A stretch of 64,000 nucleotides of DNA, taken from contig NZ_JAKKUT010000008.1 of NCBI RefSeq assembly GCF_029582805.1, positions 310,001 to 374,000 of the forward strand, given 5' to 3'. The position numbers and the translations under genes are program-made. Below the pieces are notes generated by a model that saw only the letters and a list, made by a program, of their open reading frames with translations, did not search any database and was not told the DNA's origin. How positions within the stretch are numbered: the first letter of the stretch is position 1; each line of letters starts with the position of its first letter. This stretch comes from Candidatus Synechococcus calcipolaris G9 (GTDB lineage: Bacteria > Cyanobacteriota > Cyanobacteriia > Thermosynechococcales > Thermosynechococcaceae). Shown here piece after piece: positions 1-9,015 of the stretch.

Positions 1-316
1 TAACAATAGCAAACCGTCAACACTACCCTTTGCAAGAACATACCAACTTAATGTGTGCAAACAAACATCAACAATTGAGGCAGTATCAGATGCTAGTTCA
101 TGTGGTCTTAACCAGGGAACCATAGCTTCTGCACTTCTTGCGATTGCTGCAATTTCTGGATCATCTGTGGACACTAAAATATCACAAATTTCCGTAATTT
201 CTTTTGAAATATCTATACTCCAAAGTAATGAGAGATTTATCTCCTAAAATACGAATATTTTTCCTAGGTAATCGCTTAGAACCTCCCCGTGCAGGGATTA
301 CTGCTAAAATTTTCAT
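1..316 (-). pseudogene. CMP-acylneuraminate (nonulosonate) cytidylyltransferase, frameshifted and cut by the window edge
   Basis: Reading leftward from ATG at 316, the product opens with the nucleotide-binding signature of CMP-sialic/legionaminic acid synthetases (MKILAVIPARGGSKRLPRKN). The frame then stops at 182-184. Skipping one A near 224-226 restores a long frame to position 1, with LWSIDISKEITEICD, then VSTDDPEIAAIA and VPWLRPHELASDT, all family-typical. The simplest reading is a one-base insertion (or two-base deletion), either a real mutation or a sequencing error. The start codon overlaps the HisH stop, so it belongs to the same operon. It is a paralogue of the intact synthetase at 4105-4809. 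The 3' end lies outside the window. Confidence 0.75.
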
Positions 317-954
317 AGTGCAATAAATTGCTGTAGTATTTTTAATCCAATCTCACCACTTTTCTCAGGATGAAACTGACATCCATAAATATTATCCCGG
401 GCAACTACAGCAGGAATGGAAATGCCTCCATAAATGCAATCTGCAATTCGATGCGCTTTATTTTCTGTGACAGCCATAAATGAGTGGACAAAATACACAG
501 AGCTTACTAAGGAGATCGTACTAAGTATTGTATCGTTCCAGTTTGATCTACTTTTTGCAAGCACTAAATTACTCCAGCCAATATGGGGAATTTTCTGAGG
601 AATACCAGCAGTTGATTTCTTAGGGACTGGAATTACTCGTCCAGGTATGAGATTAAGTCCCTGGGTCAAACCAAATTCCTCACTTTCACTCAAAAGAAGT
701 TGCATTCCCAAGCAAATTCCCAGGAATGGTATGCCTGCATTGACAACTTCGTGAACAACCTCCACTAAATGCCTGCGTTGTAGTTCTGCCATGGCATTAC
801 CAAAAGCGCCCACTCCAGGTAAAACTACTCTTGCCGCCGATAAAATATGTTTCGGATTGGATGTAACTTCTACATTTGCACCACAGTACTCTAAGCCTCG
901 CTGGACGCTGAGCAAATTACCTATACCATAGTCAATGACTGCAACAGTACTCAT
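313..954 (-). CDS. hisH: HisH-type glutaminase subunit for sugar amidation (HisH2/WbuY type)
   Basis: A class I glutamine amidotransferase of 213 aa that hydrolyses glutamine and channels ammonia to a synthase partner. The catalytic triad is visible: Cys81 in GICLGMQLL, and His195 and Glu197 in CQFHPEKSG. It is co-directional with, and overlaps by 4 bp, the HisF-like gene upstream, and a WbuX-type amidotransferase precedes both. In known O-antigen clusters (wbpG-hisH2-hisF2, wbuX-wbuY-wbuZ) this trio converts an N-acetyl group to an acetamidino group. A role in histidine synthesis is therefore less likely here, although sequence alone cannot exclude it. Confidence 0.88.
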   Translation of the reverse strand: MSTVAVIDYGIGNLLSVQRGLEYCGANVEVTSNPKHILSAARVVLPGVGAFGNAMAELQRRHLVEVVHEVVNAGIPFLGICLGMQLLLSESEEFGLTQGLNLIPGRVIPVPKKSTAGIPQKIPHIGWSNLVLAKSRSNWNDTILSTISLVSSVYFVHSFMAVTENKAHRIADCIYGGISIPAVVARDNIYGCQFHPEKSGEIGLKILQQFIAL

Positions 955-1712
955 AGATGGCGAACATCGATTCCTGCTAACTTAGCTATATTTCGTATTT
1001 CTGCTAGGGTTGAGCGATCGTAGTGAAGAATATCAGCCATAGCTACCGCATCAGCATCACCATGTTGAACAACATCGATCATATCTTCAGGTTTACCCAT
1101 ACCACCACTGGCAATGACTGGAATAGTCACAATTTGCGTGATCGCCCTAACTAAGCTAATATCAAATCCTTTGCGGGTTCCTTCTCGATCTACAGAAGTT
1201 AACAGGATTTCACCTGCACCCAAGGTAACACCCTGTTTAACCCAATCAATGACATCTAAACCAGTGCGTTCACGCCCATTATCTGTATAAACTTCCCAAT
1301 AATCTGGAGACATTTGCTTTGCTTCAATTGAAAGCACCATACACTGACTACCAAAGCGGTGGGCAATCTCAGTAATGAGACTTGGGTTAGCCACGGCAGC
1401 CGTATTAACTGCAACTTTATCAGCACCAGACCTTAATAAATGGTTAGCATCTTCTACAGATCTTATACCCCCGCCAACAGTAATCGGAATGAAAATATCC
1501 TTGGCGGCATTTTCAATAATATGGCTAAGGTTATTGCGTCCATAGAGACTTGCTACGCAATCCATATAAATTAATTCGTCAGCACCTTGTTGATAGTAGC
1601 GTTGGGCGTAATCTCCTGGTAAACCGATCACTCGCAATCCCTCAAGGTGAACCCCTTTGATTAGGTTAGTTCCCTTAATATCTAAGCGAGGAATTAAACG
1701 AATGTTTCTCAT
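951..1712 (-). CDS. wbuZ: HisF-like ammonia-channel subunit, glycosyl amidation-associated protein WbuZ
   Basis: A 253-aa TIM-barrel of the HisF/HisA family. The barrel-start motif PRLDIKG carries the usual Asp11, but the second catalytic acid of histidine-pathway HisF (Asp130) reads Glu130 (VLSIEAKQ). That departure, and residence between a WbuX-like and a HisH-like gene, fits the specialised WbuZ subgroup, which is thought mainly to deliver ammonia to the sugar amidotransferase. It lies 16 bp after wbuX and overlaps hisH by 4 bp (ATGA), so the three genes are almost certainly one operon. Confidence 0.88.
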   Translation of the reverse strand: MRNIRLIPRLDIKGTNLIKGVHLEGLRVIGLPGDYAQRYYQQGADELIYMDCVASLYGRNNLSHIIENAAKDIFIPITVGGGIRSVEDANHLLRSGADKVAVNTAAVANPSLITEIAHRFGSQCMVLSIEAKQMSPDYWEVYTDNGRERTGLDVIDWVKQGVTLGAGEILLTSVDREGTRKGFDISLVRAITQIVTIPVIASGGMGKPEDMIDVVQHGDADAVAMADILHYDRSTLAEIRNIAKLAGIDVRHL

Positions 1713-1728
1713 CTCTTTGTTGTTAAAC

Positions 1729-3042
1729 TTAATGCCACACAGCGTGTCTTAATTTCCATTGTTGATTATCGAAATACCATAGATGTGGAGATCGAAAGGT
1801 ATCAGTCAAAAACTGAAAATATTTACGATCCATGATTGGCTGCTCAAACATTTGACTTGCATAAGGAAACTCTGCTTCAGGCAAGCTTAAATAGCGAAAA
1901 ATTTCATCAGCAAATCGCTCAGGAAATTCATGATCAAATCGTTTAACAAGGGCAATACCTTCATCACGATCAATATCACCGGATCGAATTTCTTGAGCTG
2001 CATCATAGGTTGCTCGTCCAATGCCAAATTTGATTCCCGTTGTATAGTAATGAAAATCATCAATACGATCGTCAATACTATTATATTTACTGTATGTACC
2101 TGGCGTTCGTTCAGGTGAAGCTTGAAATCCACCATTTTCAACGGCATAGTAGTAACAGCTTTGAGGATGCCATTTTAAGTAATATCCTAAATAATGAACT
2201 TCAATTTTCTTGTCAAGTAATTGATTTGGATCTGCTGGCAAGTAAGGCTGTAGGTCATTGTCTGTTAAACCAAATTTTTCCTTTAAGTCACTAATGGATA
2301 CCCCGCCAAGAAAAATTTTAGATTGATCTGTTACTGAAAAATATGCCCAATCTCGCTGAGCATTATCTGTATCACTAATTGGATTACCATACTCTGCTTC
2401 ATTTTCACCGTAAAAAACCAATGGAATGTTGAACAATAAAGCCATTTTAGGAGCCAATGATTTTTGCCCAAACATAAAGGCTTGAAAGGGGTGAAAGAGT
2501 AGCTCGGTAGATAATCGAGAGAGTAGCCGATGAACGCGCCCATTGGGTGTCATTAAGTAGTTATCAAAGCCAGCATGAATCCACGCTTGGAGGTTTTTCC
2601 ATCCCCACTCAGTATAAATATGGGGAGACCAGGTAACGGTCAGGGGATGCATCCCATATTTATATTTCAATACATGAGCTGCATAAAAACTATCTTTTCC
2701 GCCAGAGCCAGGAACAAGGCAATCATAGCTCCCGTCATTTTTACGGTATTTATCGCATAATTCTTTCAGTTGAAGATCTCGATCGCCCCAGTCAATATCA
2801 TTTTTCTTTCTTTTTGTATAATTACAGGCATCACAAATACCATTCTCATCGAAGTTGATGGTTGCTTTTTTTGTTTTTTGGGTATGTTGATATTCAACAG
2901 CAGAATTAGGACGTTGATTGGATATAACACAACTACGACAAAATTTTACCTCTTGAGGTAATCCATAAAAAGCTTTTAGATCTAGATTATCCTTGCAATA
3001 GTCATCTAGATCAATATTAGCAGGATAGGGAATAATATTCAT
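1729..3042 (-). CDS. wbuX: N-acetyl sugar amidotransferase (WbuX/WbpG/PseA family)
   Basis: A 437-aa PP-loop ATPase. Two CxxC pairs (Cys35/38, Cys70/73) probably bind zinc, and the ATP-pyrophosphatase loop SGGKDS is at 113-118. Family members adenylate an N-acetyl sugar and replace the oxygen with ammonia from a HisH/HisF pair, giving acetamidino sugars such as those on pseudaminic or legionaminic acid or ManNAc3NAmA. The two partner genes follow directly. It is separated from the SDR gene upstream by 238 bp of AT-rich DNA (3043-3280), which could hold its own promoter; no clear -35/-10 pair could be assigned. Confidence 0.9.
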   Translation of the reverse strand: MNIIPYPANIDLDDYCKDNLDLKAFYGLPQEVKFCRSCVISNQRPNSAVEYQHTQKTKKATINFDENGICDACNYTKRKKNDIDWGDRDLQLKELCDKYRKNDGSYDCLVPGSGGKDSFYAAHVLKYKYGMHPLTVTWSPHIYTEWGWKNLQAWIHAGFDNYLMTPNGRVHRLLSRLSTELLFHPFQAFMFGQKSLAPKMALLFNIPLVFYGENEAEYGNPISDTDNAQRDWAYFSVTDQSKIFLGGVSISDLKEKFGLTDNDLQPYLPADPNQLLDKKIEVHYLGYYLKWHPQSCYYYAVENGGFQASPERTPGTYSKYNSIDDRIDDFHYYTTGIKFGIGRATYDAAQEIRSGDIDRDEGIALVKRFDHEFPERFADEIFRYLSLPEAEFPYASQMFEQPIMDRKYFQFLTDTFRSPHLWYFDNQQWKLRHAVWH

Positions 3043-3280
3043 AGTTTTTTGGCACGGTATAGTGTTGAATGATTGACAATGAAATGATTTTTTATGAGGC
3101 TAAAAAAAGTAGTAAATAATTTCAGAATTTTCATTACCTACGGACAAGTAATTAGGATAAACAAAATATTGTCTGCGACAGAAAAAGCGCAAGTATGTTA
3201 ATATAATTAAACAATCTAAACACCAGAATACATCGATTTTTATTTTATTCATTATTGACATTTCTTATCCTTTGGAAGAA

Positions 3281-4108
3281 CTACCAAATATTTAAACCAC
3301 CATCCACAATAATATTCTGACCAGTAAGATAACTTGAGGCATCTGAAGCTAAATATAGTAAAGCACCAACCATCTCTGATGCTTGAGCCATTCTATTTAA
3401 TGGAACGCGATGAGAGTAACGAAGTTTAAATTCATTATTTTGTCCACTTTCAACCCCCCCTGGAGATAAACTATTCACTCGAATTCCTTCCCTTGCCCAG
3501 TAGGTTGCCAAATACTTAGTCAGGCCAATTACTCCTGCTTTAGACACACTATAGACAGCAGGCGTATTTATTTCTCGTCCCATATATAATGATTTTTCAT
3601 AAATTCGCTGGTCAGGAGCAATAACACCATAGATAGATGCTGTCTGAATTATACTACCTCCCTTCCCTTGCGTAACCATCTGCTTTCCAACAGCTTGGGC
3701 GACAAGGAACATTCCGTCTAAATTAACCGACATGATTTCACGCCACTGCTTAAGACTATATTCCTCGAATGAGGCAAAAAAGGCATCTAAATTATTAGAC
3801 TTTCCTGCTGCATTATTATGCAGAATGTTAATTTCTCCAAACTTAGAGATGACGCGGCTAACCATTTCAGTAACAGAATGGGGATCTGATACATCACAAG
3901 CTATTCCAGTTGATTCAACTTCATATCTTTCCTTAAGATTCATTGCCAACTCTTGTGCTTTCAATTCTTGAATATCAATAACTGCTACTTTAGCGCCTGC
4001 TTCTGCTAGACCGGCACAAAAGTGTTGCCCTAATATACCTACACCACCTGTTACGACTGCAACTCGATCTGTTAAATCAAACGATTTAAGATAAGATATT
4101 TCATTCAT
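3281..4108 (-). CDS. SDR-family oxidoreductase (PtmA-like, nonulosonate cluster)
   Basis: A 275-aa classical short-chain dehydrogenase. The nucleotide-binding glycine motif TGGVGILG is at 20-27, NNAAG near 98-102, and the catalytic Tyr186 and Lys190 lie in YSVSK. It overlaps the preceding CMP-sugar synthetase gene by 4 bp. SDRs of this type sit beside legionaminic-acid genes in Campylobacter (PtmA), so a role in making or modifying the nonulosonate precursor is plausible, but the substrate cannot be read from sequence. Confidence 0.85.
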   Translation of the reverse strand: MNEISYLKSFDLTDRVAVVTGGVGILGQHFCAGLAEAGAKVAVIDIQELKAQELAMNLKERYEVESTGIACDVSDPHSVTEMVSRVISKFGEINILHNNAAGKSNNLDAFFASFEEYSLKQWREIMSVNLDGMFLVAQAVGKQMVTQGKGGSIIQTASIYGVIAPDQRIYEKSLYMGREINTPAVYSVSKAGVIGLTKYLATYWAREGIRVNSLSPGGVESGQNNEFKLRYSHRVPLNRMAQASEMVGALLYLASDASSYLTGQNIIVDGGLNIW

Positions 4109-4809
4109 ACGCCAACACGTCTTCTTATAAGAAATTCAACAATTTCAAAGTCCAACTCAGTATCAATATCTATAGATCGCTCTTCTGGCATTACAAAAAT
4201 TTGAGTATCTATATTAAATATTGTAGGGTAATTAAATAAAATATCACGCCTCCAAACGTAAACTGAAGCATTCATATCAAAACACGCAGGTGAGTCTTGA
4301 CGGCGGATTATTGGCTTATTAAGTGACTTGACTAAACGAACAACGTTATTATGTCCTAATTCAACTAAATTGAAGTAAGGAGATCTTCTTGCTGGACTAC
4401 CTGTAATAACATTACCTATATTCTTAGCTTCAAGTAGATTAACAGCACCTTTAATATCTTCTGGCAAACGCAATGGTGATGTCACGTCTAAATCAACAAC
4501 TATATCTGTTTTTTGTTTACTTAGATACTCAACTGTTTCTACACAATGACGAATTGCATTTAACTTGGATGATGAATCAGTAGCAAGATTAGAAGGTCGA
4601 TCTACAAGAATATTTACACCATAACTTTGAGCTATATCCAGTATCTTTTTTGAATCACTACTGACAGCAATTAATTCAAATAATTGAGATTTTATTGCCT
4701 GCTCTACAGTATAAGCAATCAAAGGCTTTCCATGTAAATCACGAATATTTTTATTTTTAACTCCTTTAGAGCCTGCACGAGCGCAAATTGTACAAATTCG
4801 TTGTGTCAT
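4105..4809 (-). CDS. CMP-nonulosonate synthetase (PtmB/LegF-like cytidylyltransferase)
   Basis: A 234-aa cytidylyltransferase that activates a nine-carbon sugar as its CMP derivative. The P-loop-like signature CARAGSKGVKNKN is near the start, SSDS and DLDVTSPLR follow, and a late IDID motif fits the metal site. I chose ATG 4809 because it forms an ATGA overlap with the upstream oxidoreductase stop; an in-frame ATG at 4821 would add four residues. CARAGSKG rather than PARGGSKR resembles legionaminate-type rather than sialate-type enzymes. It is the intact counterpart of the broken copy at 1-316. Confidence 0.9.
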   Translation of the reverse strand: MTQRICTICARAGSKGVKNKNIRDLHGKPLIAYTVEQAIKSQLFELIAVSSDSKKILDIAQSYGVNILVDRPSNLATDSSSKLNAIRHCVETVEYLSKQKTDIVVDLDVTSPLRLPEDIKGAVNLLEAKNIGNVITGSPARRSPYFNLVELGHNNVVRLVKSLNKPIIRRQDSPACFDMNASVYVWRRDILFNYPTIFNIDTQIFVMPEERSIDIDTELDFEIVEFLIRRRVGV

Positions 4810-5732
4810 TGTTTTATCCAAACACAGAACTTTGATGCTTTTTCAGATGCTTCTATTGTTTTCAAGGTTTCAACCGCTTGTTTGAAATCACATAATACAT
4901 TATTTTTGTTTGAGACTATAGCTTGATGTTGTGCCCGATACGTCATATCTTTTTGCATAAATAATAATTTTTTTTCTTTACCATTGATACTAATTATATT
5001 ATTTAATAAATCAATGTATATACTTTTATTATTCATATTGATAGATATTTCTCGGCGTGGTATCTTATCAAGATAGTTAAGATGAATAGAGATCATTGGA
5101 CAAGACTCTGTTTCCATTAATATGGAATATCCATCTTCACTATCAATTTCAAGAGAACTAAATTTTCCACCAATAGCTGTTAGCCGTCGCCAAGCTCCAA
5201 ACAACCAAAATACATAATCTAGCTCATGACTAAGATCTCTAAGGACACCTCCACCCTGTGAACGTTGAGCAGAGTAGCTTACTCGATAATCCCTATTTGT
5301 GCGCCAGTTTGGAAGGTATGATCCAACATAAATATGAACCATTAATACCTCACTTTTATCTAACTTATCATCTAGGATTTGTTTCAATTTTTGTAATAAA
5401 GGATGAAATCTTAGATTATAACCGACTATATCCTGATTGAAGTTATTAAAAGGAATTTCCAAACACTTGTCAAACAATGGTTTTTCTACCATAACTACGC
5501 CACGAAAATCATTAGCAACTAGACTTTTAATATCATTAAAATGCTCACTTGTACGACTAGCTACAACCACATAATTAGGTTGCCAATCAATTAAAGCTTG
5601 GGTTATGTTTTGAAAAGATGGAAAATAATTAATTGAGCGACGGCTGAATACACCAACTTGACACCCTAATTCAGTTAATAAACGAGCATGGCGTTGGCCA
5701 ATCGAACCGTAGCCAATAATCAAAACTTTCAT
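4806..5732 (-). CDS. Gfo/Idh/MocA-family oxidoreductase
   Basis: A 308-aa NAD(P)-dependent sugar oxidoreductase. The N-terminal Rossmann motif IIGYGSIGQRHARLL is followed by the family EKP motif (VEKPLFDK) about a third of the way in, then an alpha/beta substrate domain. It sits 8 bp after the CBS-nucleotidyltransferase gene and runs into the CMP-sugar synthetase. Such enzymes recur in legionaminic-acid loci, where they probably act on an amino-sugar phosphate or nucleotide sugar. The exact reaction is unknown. Confidence 0.85.
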   Translation of the reverse strand: MKVLIIGYGSIGQRHARLLTELGCQVGVFSRRSINYFPSFQNITQALIDWQPNYVVVASRTSEHFNDIKSLVANDFRGVVMVEKPLFDKCLEIPFNNFNQDIVGYNLRFHPLLQKLKQILDDKLDKSEVLMVHIYVGSYLPNWRTNRDYRVSYSAQRSQGGGVLRDLSHELDYVFWLFGAWRRLTAIGGKFSSLEIDSEDGYSILMETESCPMISIHLNYLDKIPRREISINMNNKSIYIDLLNNIISINGKEKKLLFMQKDMTYRAQHQAIVSNKNNVLCDFKQAVETLKTIEASEKASKFCVWIKQ

Positions 5733-5740
5733 ATAAAAAA

Positions 5741-6787
5741 CTATTCTGGTTTATATTGAATTCGCTCGAGTTCTTTTATGTTTCCAATATCTAACCAAGA
5801 TTCATGAATGGGATAAACAATGGTACTTCCTCCCTGTTCCTTTACGCGATTAAAAAGCATTGGCATATCACAGTACTCATTGACCTCTAAAACATCTAAA
5901 GCTTTGGGACTAAGTACATAGATTCCAGCATTGATATTGCTACGAATTACCGGTTTTTCCTCAAATCGCCTAATATTTATGCCTTCCGTATGAACAACGC
6001 CAAATGGATTTTGCCATTCATGTAATTGTACAGCCATAGTTGCCGTAGCTCCGTACCGTAGATGAAAGTCAAGCATTTGTCCATAATGAACGTCTGTTAG
6101 TATATCCCCATTGCTCACCAAAAAAGGTTGATTGGGTCGTGTGGACAAAAGACTAATTGCCCCAGCCGTTCCCAGGGGAGATTTCTCACGGAGATAATCA
6201 ATTTTTACGTGCCATTGTTCACCATTGCCAAAGTAGTCTTCAATCATGTGAGCCAAGTAATGAACAGCTAAAATAAAATGCTTGAAACCCTCCCTTTTAG
6301 CACGCTCAATAATATGCTCTAGCATGGGTTTACCTTGTACAGGTAAAAGTGGCTTGGGGCAGTTTTCAGTGTGGGGCCGGAGCCGTGTTCCTTTTCCACC
6401 CGCCATAATGATCATAAGATTAGGGCGTTGGGGTAGAGTGAGTAGACGATCTAGTGAATGTAGACCAATCACCCGTCGCTGTTCATCCACAATGGGTAAG
6501 GAATGAATTAAATTAGTTTGCATCAGATCTAGGACACGATCGCGGGGCATTTGAGGCGGGACAACAAAGGGATGTTGATGAATAATCGGTTCAATTGAGC
6601 TATTTAAGCTAATTCCGCGTAATAGACCCCGGCGAATGTCCCCATCGGTAATTGTGCCAATCAACTGTTGCTCTGAATTGATCACCATCACGATTTGCAA
6701 GGTTGATTCATTCAGATTACAAATAGCCTCGTGAATTGTAGCATCTTTAGGTAAAAGTGCTTTTTTCCAGTTAATTATATTAGTCAT
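5741..6787 (-). CDS. CBS-domain sugar-phosphate nucleotidyltransferase (PtmE-like)
   Basis: A 348-aa two-part protein: a CBS pair at about residues 1-115 (VINSEQQLIGTITDGDIRRG and IVDEQRRVIGLHS), then an NTP-transferase domain beginning MAGGKGTRLRPHT with CPKPLLPVQGKPML. The same fusion is known as PtmE, a glucosamine-1-phosphate guanylyltransferase that starts the GDP-linked legionaminic acid route; that function is inferred from family and context. It overlaps the acyltransferase gene before it by 8 bp. The CBS pair may sense adenosyl nucleotides. Confidence 0.88.
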   Translation of the reverse strand: MTNIINWKKALLPKDATIHEAICNLNESTLQIVMVINSEQQLIGTITDGDIRRGLLRGISLNSSIEPIIHQHPFVVPPQMPRDRVLDLMQTNLIHSLPIVDEQRRVIGLHSLDRLLTLPQRPNLMIIMAGGKGTRLRPHTENCPKPLLPVQGKPMLEHIIERAKREGFKHFILAVHYLAHMIEDYFGNGEQWHVKIDYLREKSPLGTAGAISLLSTRPNQPFLVSNGDILTDVHYGQMLDFHLRYGATATMAVQLHEWQNPFGVVHTEGINIRRFEEKPVIRSNINAGIYVLSPKALDVLEVNEYCDMPMLFNRVKEQGGSTIVYPIHESWLDIGNIKELERIQYKPE

Positions 6788-7430
6788 GTTGGGTATTCAC
6801 CCCAACTTTTTGGGCTGGGCTGCCAGCAACAATCCAATGTCTAGGAATAGTTTTGGGAACAACTGTACCAGCACCAATAATTGAGTTTGCACCAATATGT
6901 AATCCTGGCAAAGTGACGGCTCCGGCCCCGATAAAGGTTGATTGTTCTAAGGTGATATTGCCACAGAGAATAGCCCCTGGTGATATAAAACAGTGATCGG
7001 CAACGACACAATCGTGATCTACACTAGCACGGGTATTAACAACAACATCTTGGCCAAGGGTGACTCCCGCTTGCACGATCGCCCCCGCCATAATTTGGCA
7101 GGACTCAGCGATGTTCGTTTGCTTTGAAATGATTGCTGTGGGGTGAATCACAGAACTAAAGGTATATCCCTGGCTGCTCCACTTGATGAATAGTTGGCGG
7201 CGAGACGCGATTGAGGGATTTGCGCCAATGCCATTAACTAGATGACAGGTGGCCGGATCAATTGACTCCAAAACGCGATCGCCCCCCAAAACAGGAATAT
7301 CATAAATCCTCTGCCCCACCTCTAACCCTGGATCTAAAATACCCGTAACTTGAACGCCGCTGGCTTGTAGGGCATCTAGGAGAACGCGGCCGTGGCCACC
7401 AGCCCCTAAAAGGTAGAGAGATTTAGCCAT
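6780..7430 (-). CDS. NeuD-like sugar O/N-acyltransferase
   Basis: A 216-aa sialic-acid O-acetyltransferase-family protein. The N-terminal Rossmann-like PglD_N domain starts LYLLGAGGHGRVLLDAL, and a left-handed beta helix of hexapeptide repeats follows (about residues 95-200). I chose ATG 7430, which overlaps the neuB stop by 8 bp (ATGGCTAA); the open frame extends to 7466 but the extra residues are not family-like. It probably acylates the nonulosonic acid or its precursor. Confidence 0.87.
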   Translation of the reverse strand: MAKSLYLLGAGGHGRVLLDALQASGVQVTGILDPGLEVGQRIYDIPVLGGDRVLESIDPATCHLVNGIGANPSIASRRQLFIKWSSQGYTFSSVIHPTAIISKQTNIAESCQIMAGAIVQAGVTLGQDVVVNTRASVDHDCVVADHCFISPGAILCGNITLEQSTFIGAGAVTLPGLHIGANSIIGAGTVVPKTIPRHWIVAGSPAQKVGVNTQHD

Positions 7431-8514
7431 CGAGAACCTGATCAATTTCAAAATCTTCGGGAGCAATCTTCCCTACAGTTTGCCAGTACAAAAAAGGCGA
7501 TCGCCCATGACCGGGACGTTTACAGGTAAGATTTTCAGGGGTAAAGTCCCCCCCCTTTTGGATAGACTGGCTGGCAACAATACTTTTACGGGCAATGTCA
7601 CGATTTTTCCATTCCGATGGCTGAGGAGATTTCACCCCATCCCCCAAGCATTGCTCAATATCACGGATTTGTTGCACCATTTGTTTGAGTTCGTCTGGTT
7701 CAAGGGAGGCTTGGTGATCGGGGCCCGGTAGACGGCGATCGCTTGTAAAATGCTTTTCTATTATTTTAGCTCCTCGGGCAATGGCCGCAAGGGCAATATG
7801 GATTCCTTGGGTGTGATCAGAGTAACCTACGGGTAATCGAAAGGCTGAGGCGAGAGTATCCATCGCACATAGGTTTACTTCCGCAAAGGGAGCCGGGTAT
7901 TCAGTAGTGCAATGCAAAAGGGTAACGCGATCGCCCAGTGCCGTTTGTCCCACATCCGAAGCAAAGGCCTGGTCAAAATCGCCCCGCCGTGGCAACTGTG
8001 TTTTCTCTGCAATAAACCCAAAGGCTAAAACACCCAGGGCAGCTTCCACCTCAGCTAAGGTACTCATGCCCGTTGAGAGAATAATAGTTTCGGCGGCACG
8101 GGCAATTTCCAGTAAAAAGGGCGCATTCGTAATTTCTCCAGAGGCTATTTTAACGGTCTTCAAACCAAAGGTCTGGGTAAGCAGGTGTAGGCTAGGCCCA
8201 TCGAAGGGGGTCGAGAGAAACTGGATTCCACGCATCTGAGCATGATCAATGAGGTCTTGATGATCTCCGATGCTCAGTTCTAATTGGCGAATCATCTCTA
8301 GCTGACTTTCTTGACGATCCGTGGTTTGAATTTGGTAGTCTGCCTTTGGGGCATAACGACTGACTAATTGCTCTGCCTGAAAGGTTTGAAATTTAACCGC
8401 GTCAGCCCCCGCATCTGCCGCAATATCAATCAGTTCCTTAGCTAACTGGCGATCGCCATTATGATTAACTCCAGCCTCAGCAATAATGAATGTAGAGTGG
8501 GTTCCAAACTTCAT
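7423..8514 (-). CDS. neuB: N-acetylneuraminate/legionaminate synthase NeuB
   Basis: A 363-aa enzyme condensing phosphoenolpyruvate with a six-carbon 2-acetamido sugar to give a nine-carbon nonulosonic acid. The TIM-barrel opens IIAEAGVNHNGD, KFQTF follows, and GYSDHTQGI with KHFTSDR are the family active-site segments. A C-terminal antifreeze-like SAF domain covers about residues 300-360 (RKSIVASQSIQKG). It is the first gene of the leftward operon and defines the cluster as a nonulosonate locus. Discrimination between sialic and legionaminic substrates is not certain. Confidence 0.93.
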   Translation of the reverse strand: MKFGTHSTFIIAEAGVNHNGDRQLAKELIDIAADAGADAVKFQTFQAEQLVSRYAPKADYQIQTTDRQESQLEMIRQLELSIGDHQDLIDHAQMRGIQFLSTPFDGPSLHLLTQTFGLKTVKIASGEITNAPFLLEIARAAETIILSTGMSTLAEVEAALGVLAFGFIAEKTQLPRRGDFDQAFASDVGQTALGDRVTLLHCTTEYPAPFAEVNLCAMDTLASAFRLPVGYSDHTQGIHIALAAIARGAKIIEKHFTSDRRLPGPDHQASLEPDELKQMVQQIRDIEQCLGDGVKSPQPSEWKNRDIARKSIVASQSIQKGGDFTPENLTCKRPGHGRSPFLYWQTVGKIAPEDFEIDQVLDG

Positions 8515-9015
8515 TACAACATCCCATTACCGAATCCTATTACCGACAGAGAACCTAGGCTAAATGGCTACTTTTAATATTTTTAGGGAATTTCATTAGC
8601 TTATTGAACTTAACAAATCAATAACCCCTTATCCTGAACTAAGTTTAGCCTAACACTAGGTCAGCATTCCATTTTATATCAGAGTCATTTTATTCTCAGA
8701 GAACGTCGAAAATACATTTATCCTTTACCCAGACTGCGGTGCTGGGGACAGAGGCCATACAGTAATGAATAAAGGGATAAATTATATGATAAGATTTTCT
8801 TGCCTTAAAAATCTTTGTCAACCATTGTCGATCCATTGCCAATAGCCTCATGTTTATCTCTACAGCCCCCCTTCCACCTCAATCTTTTCTGCAAATCTGT
8901 CCACCCTGATTACCTGGGTGCTCTACAGACAAATACTGAAACTTGCTTTCCCGTTGATTCCCAGGCCTGATGGGTAAGGGATTGTTCGTGGACTACGTAT
9001 ATTTATGGAGTCAAA
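8515..9015. other. Intergenic region between divergent neuB and SulP genes
   Basis: About 500 bp without a supportable gene. It must carry the divergent promoters for the leftward nonulosonate operon and the rightward SulP-Usp-BicA set. The neuB-proximal half is AT-rich. The final part holds GGAG at 9007-9010, the ribosome site for the TTG start at 9016. I see no riboswitch or convincing operator. Confidence 0.6.

Noticed and set aside
313-1712. hisH and hisF as ordinary histidine-biosynthesis genes
   Set aside because: Their partner is a WbuX-type amidotransferase and the HisF-like protein has Glu130; context favours sugar amidation.
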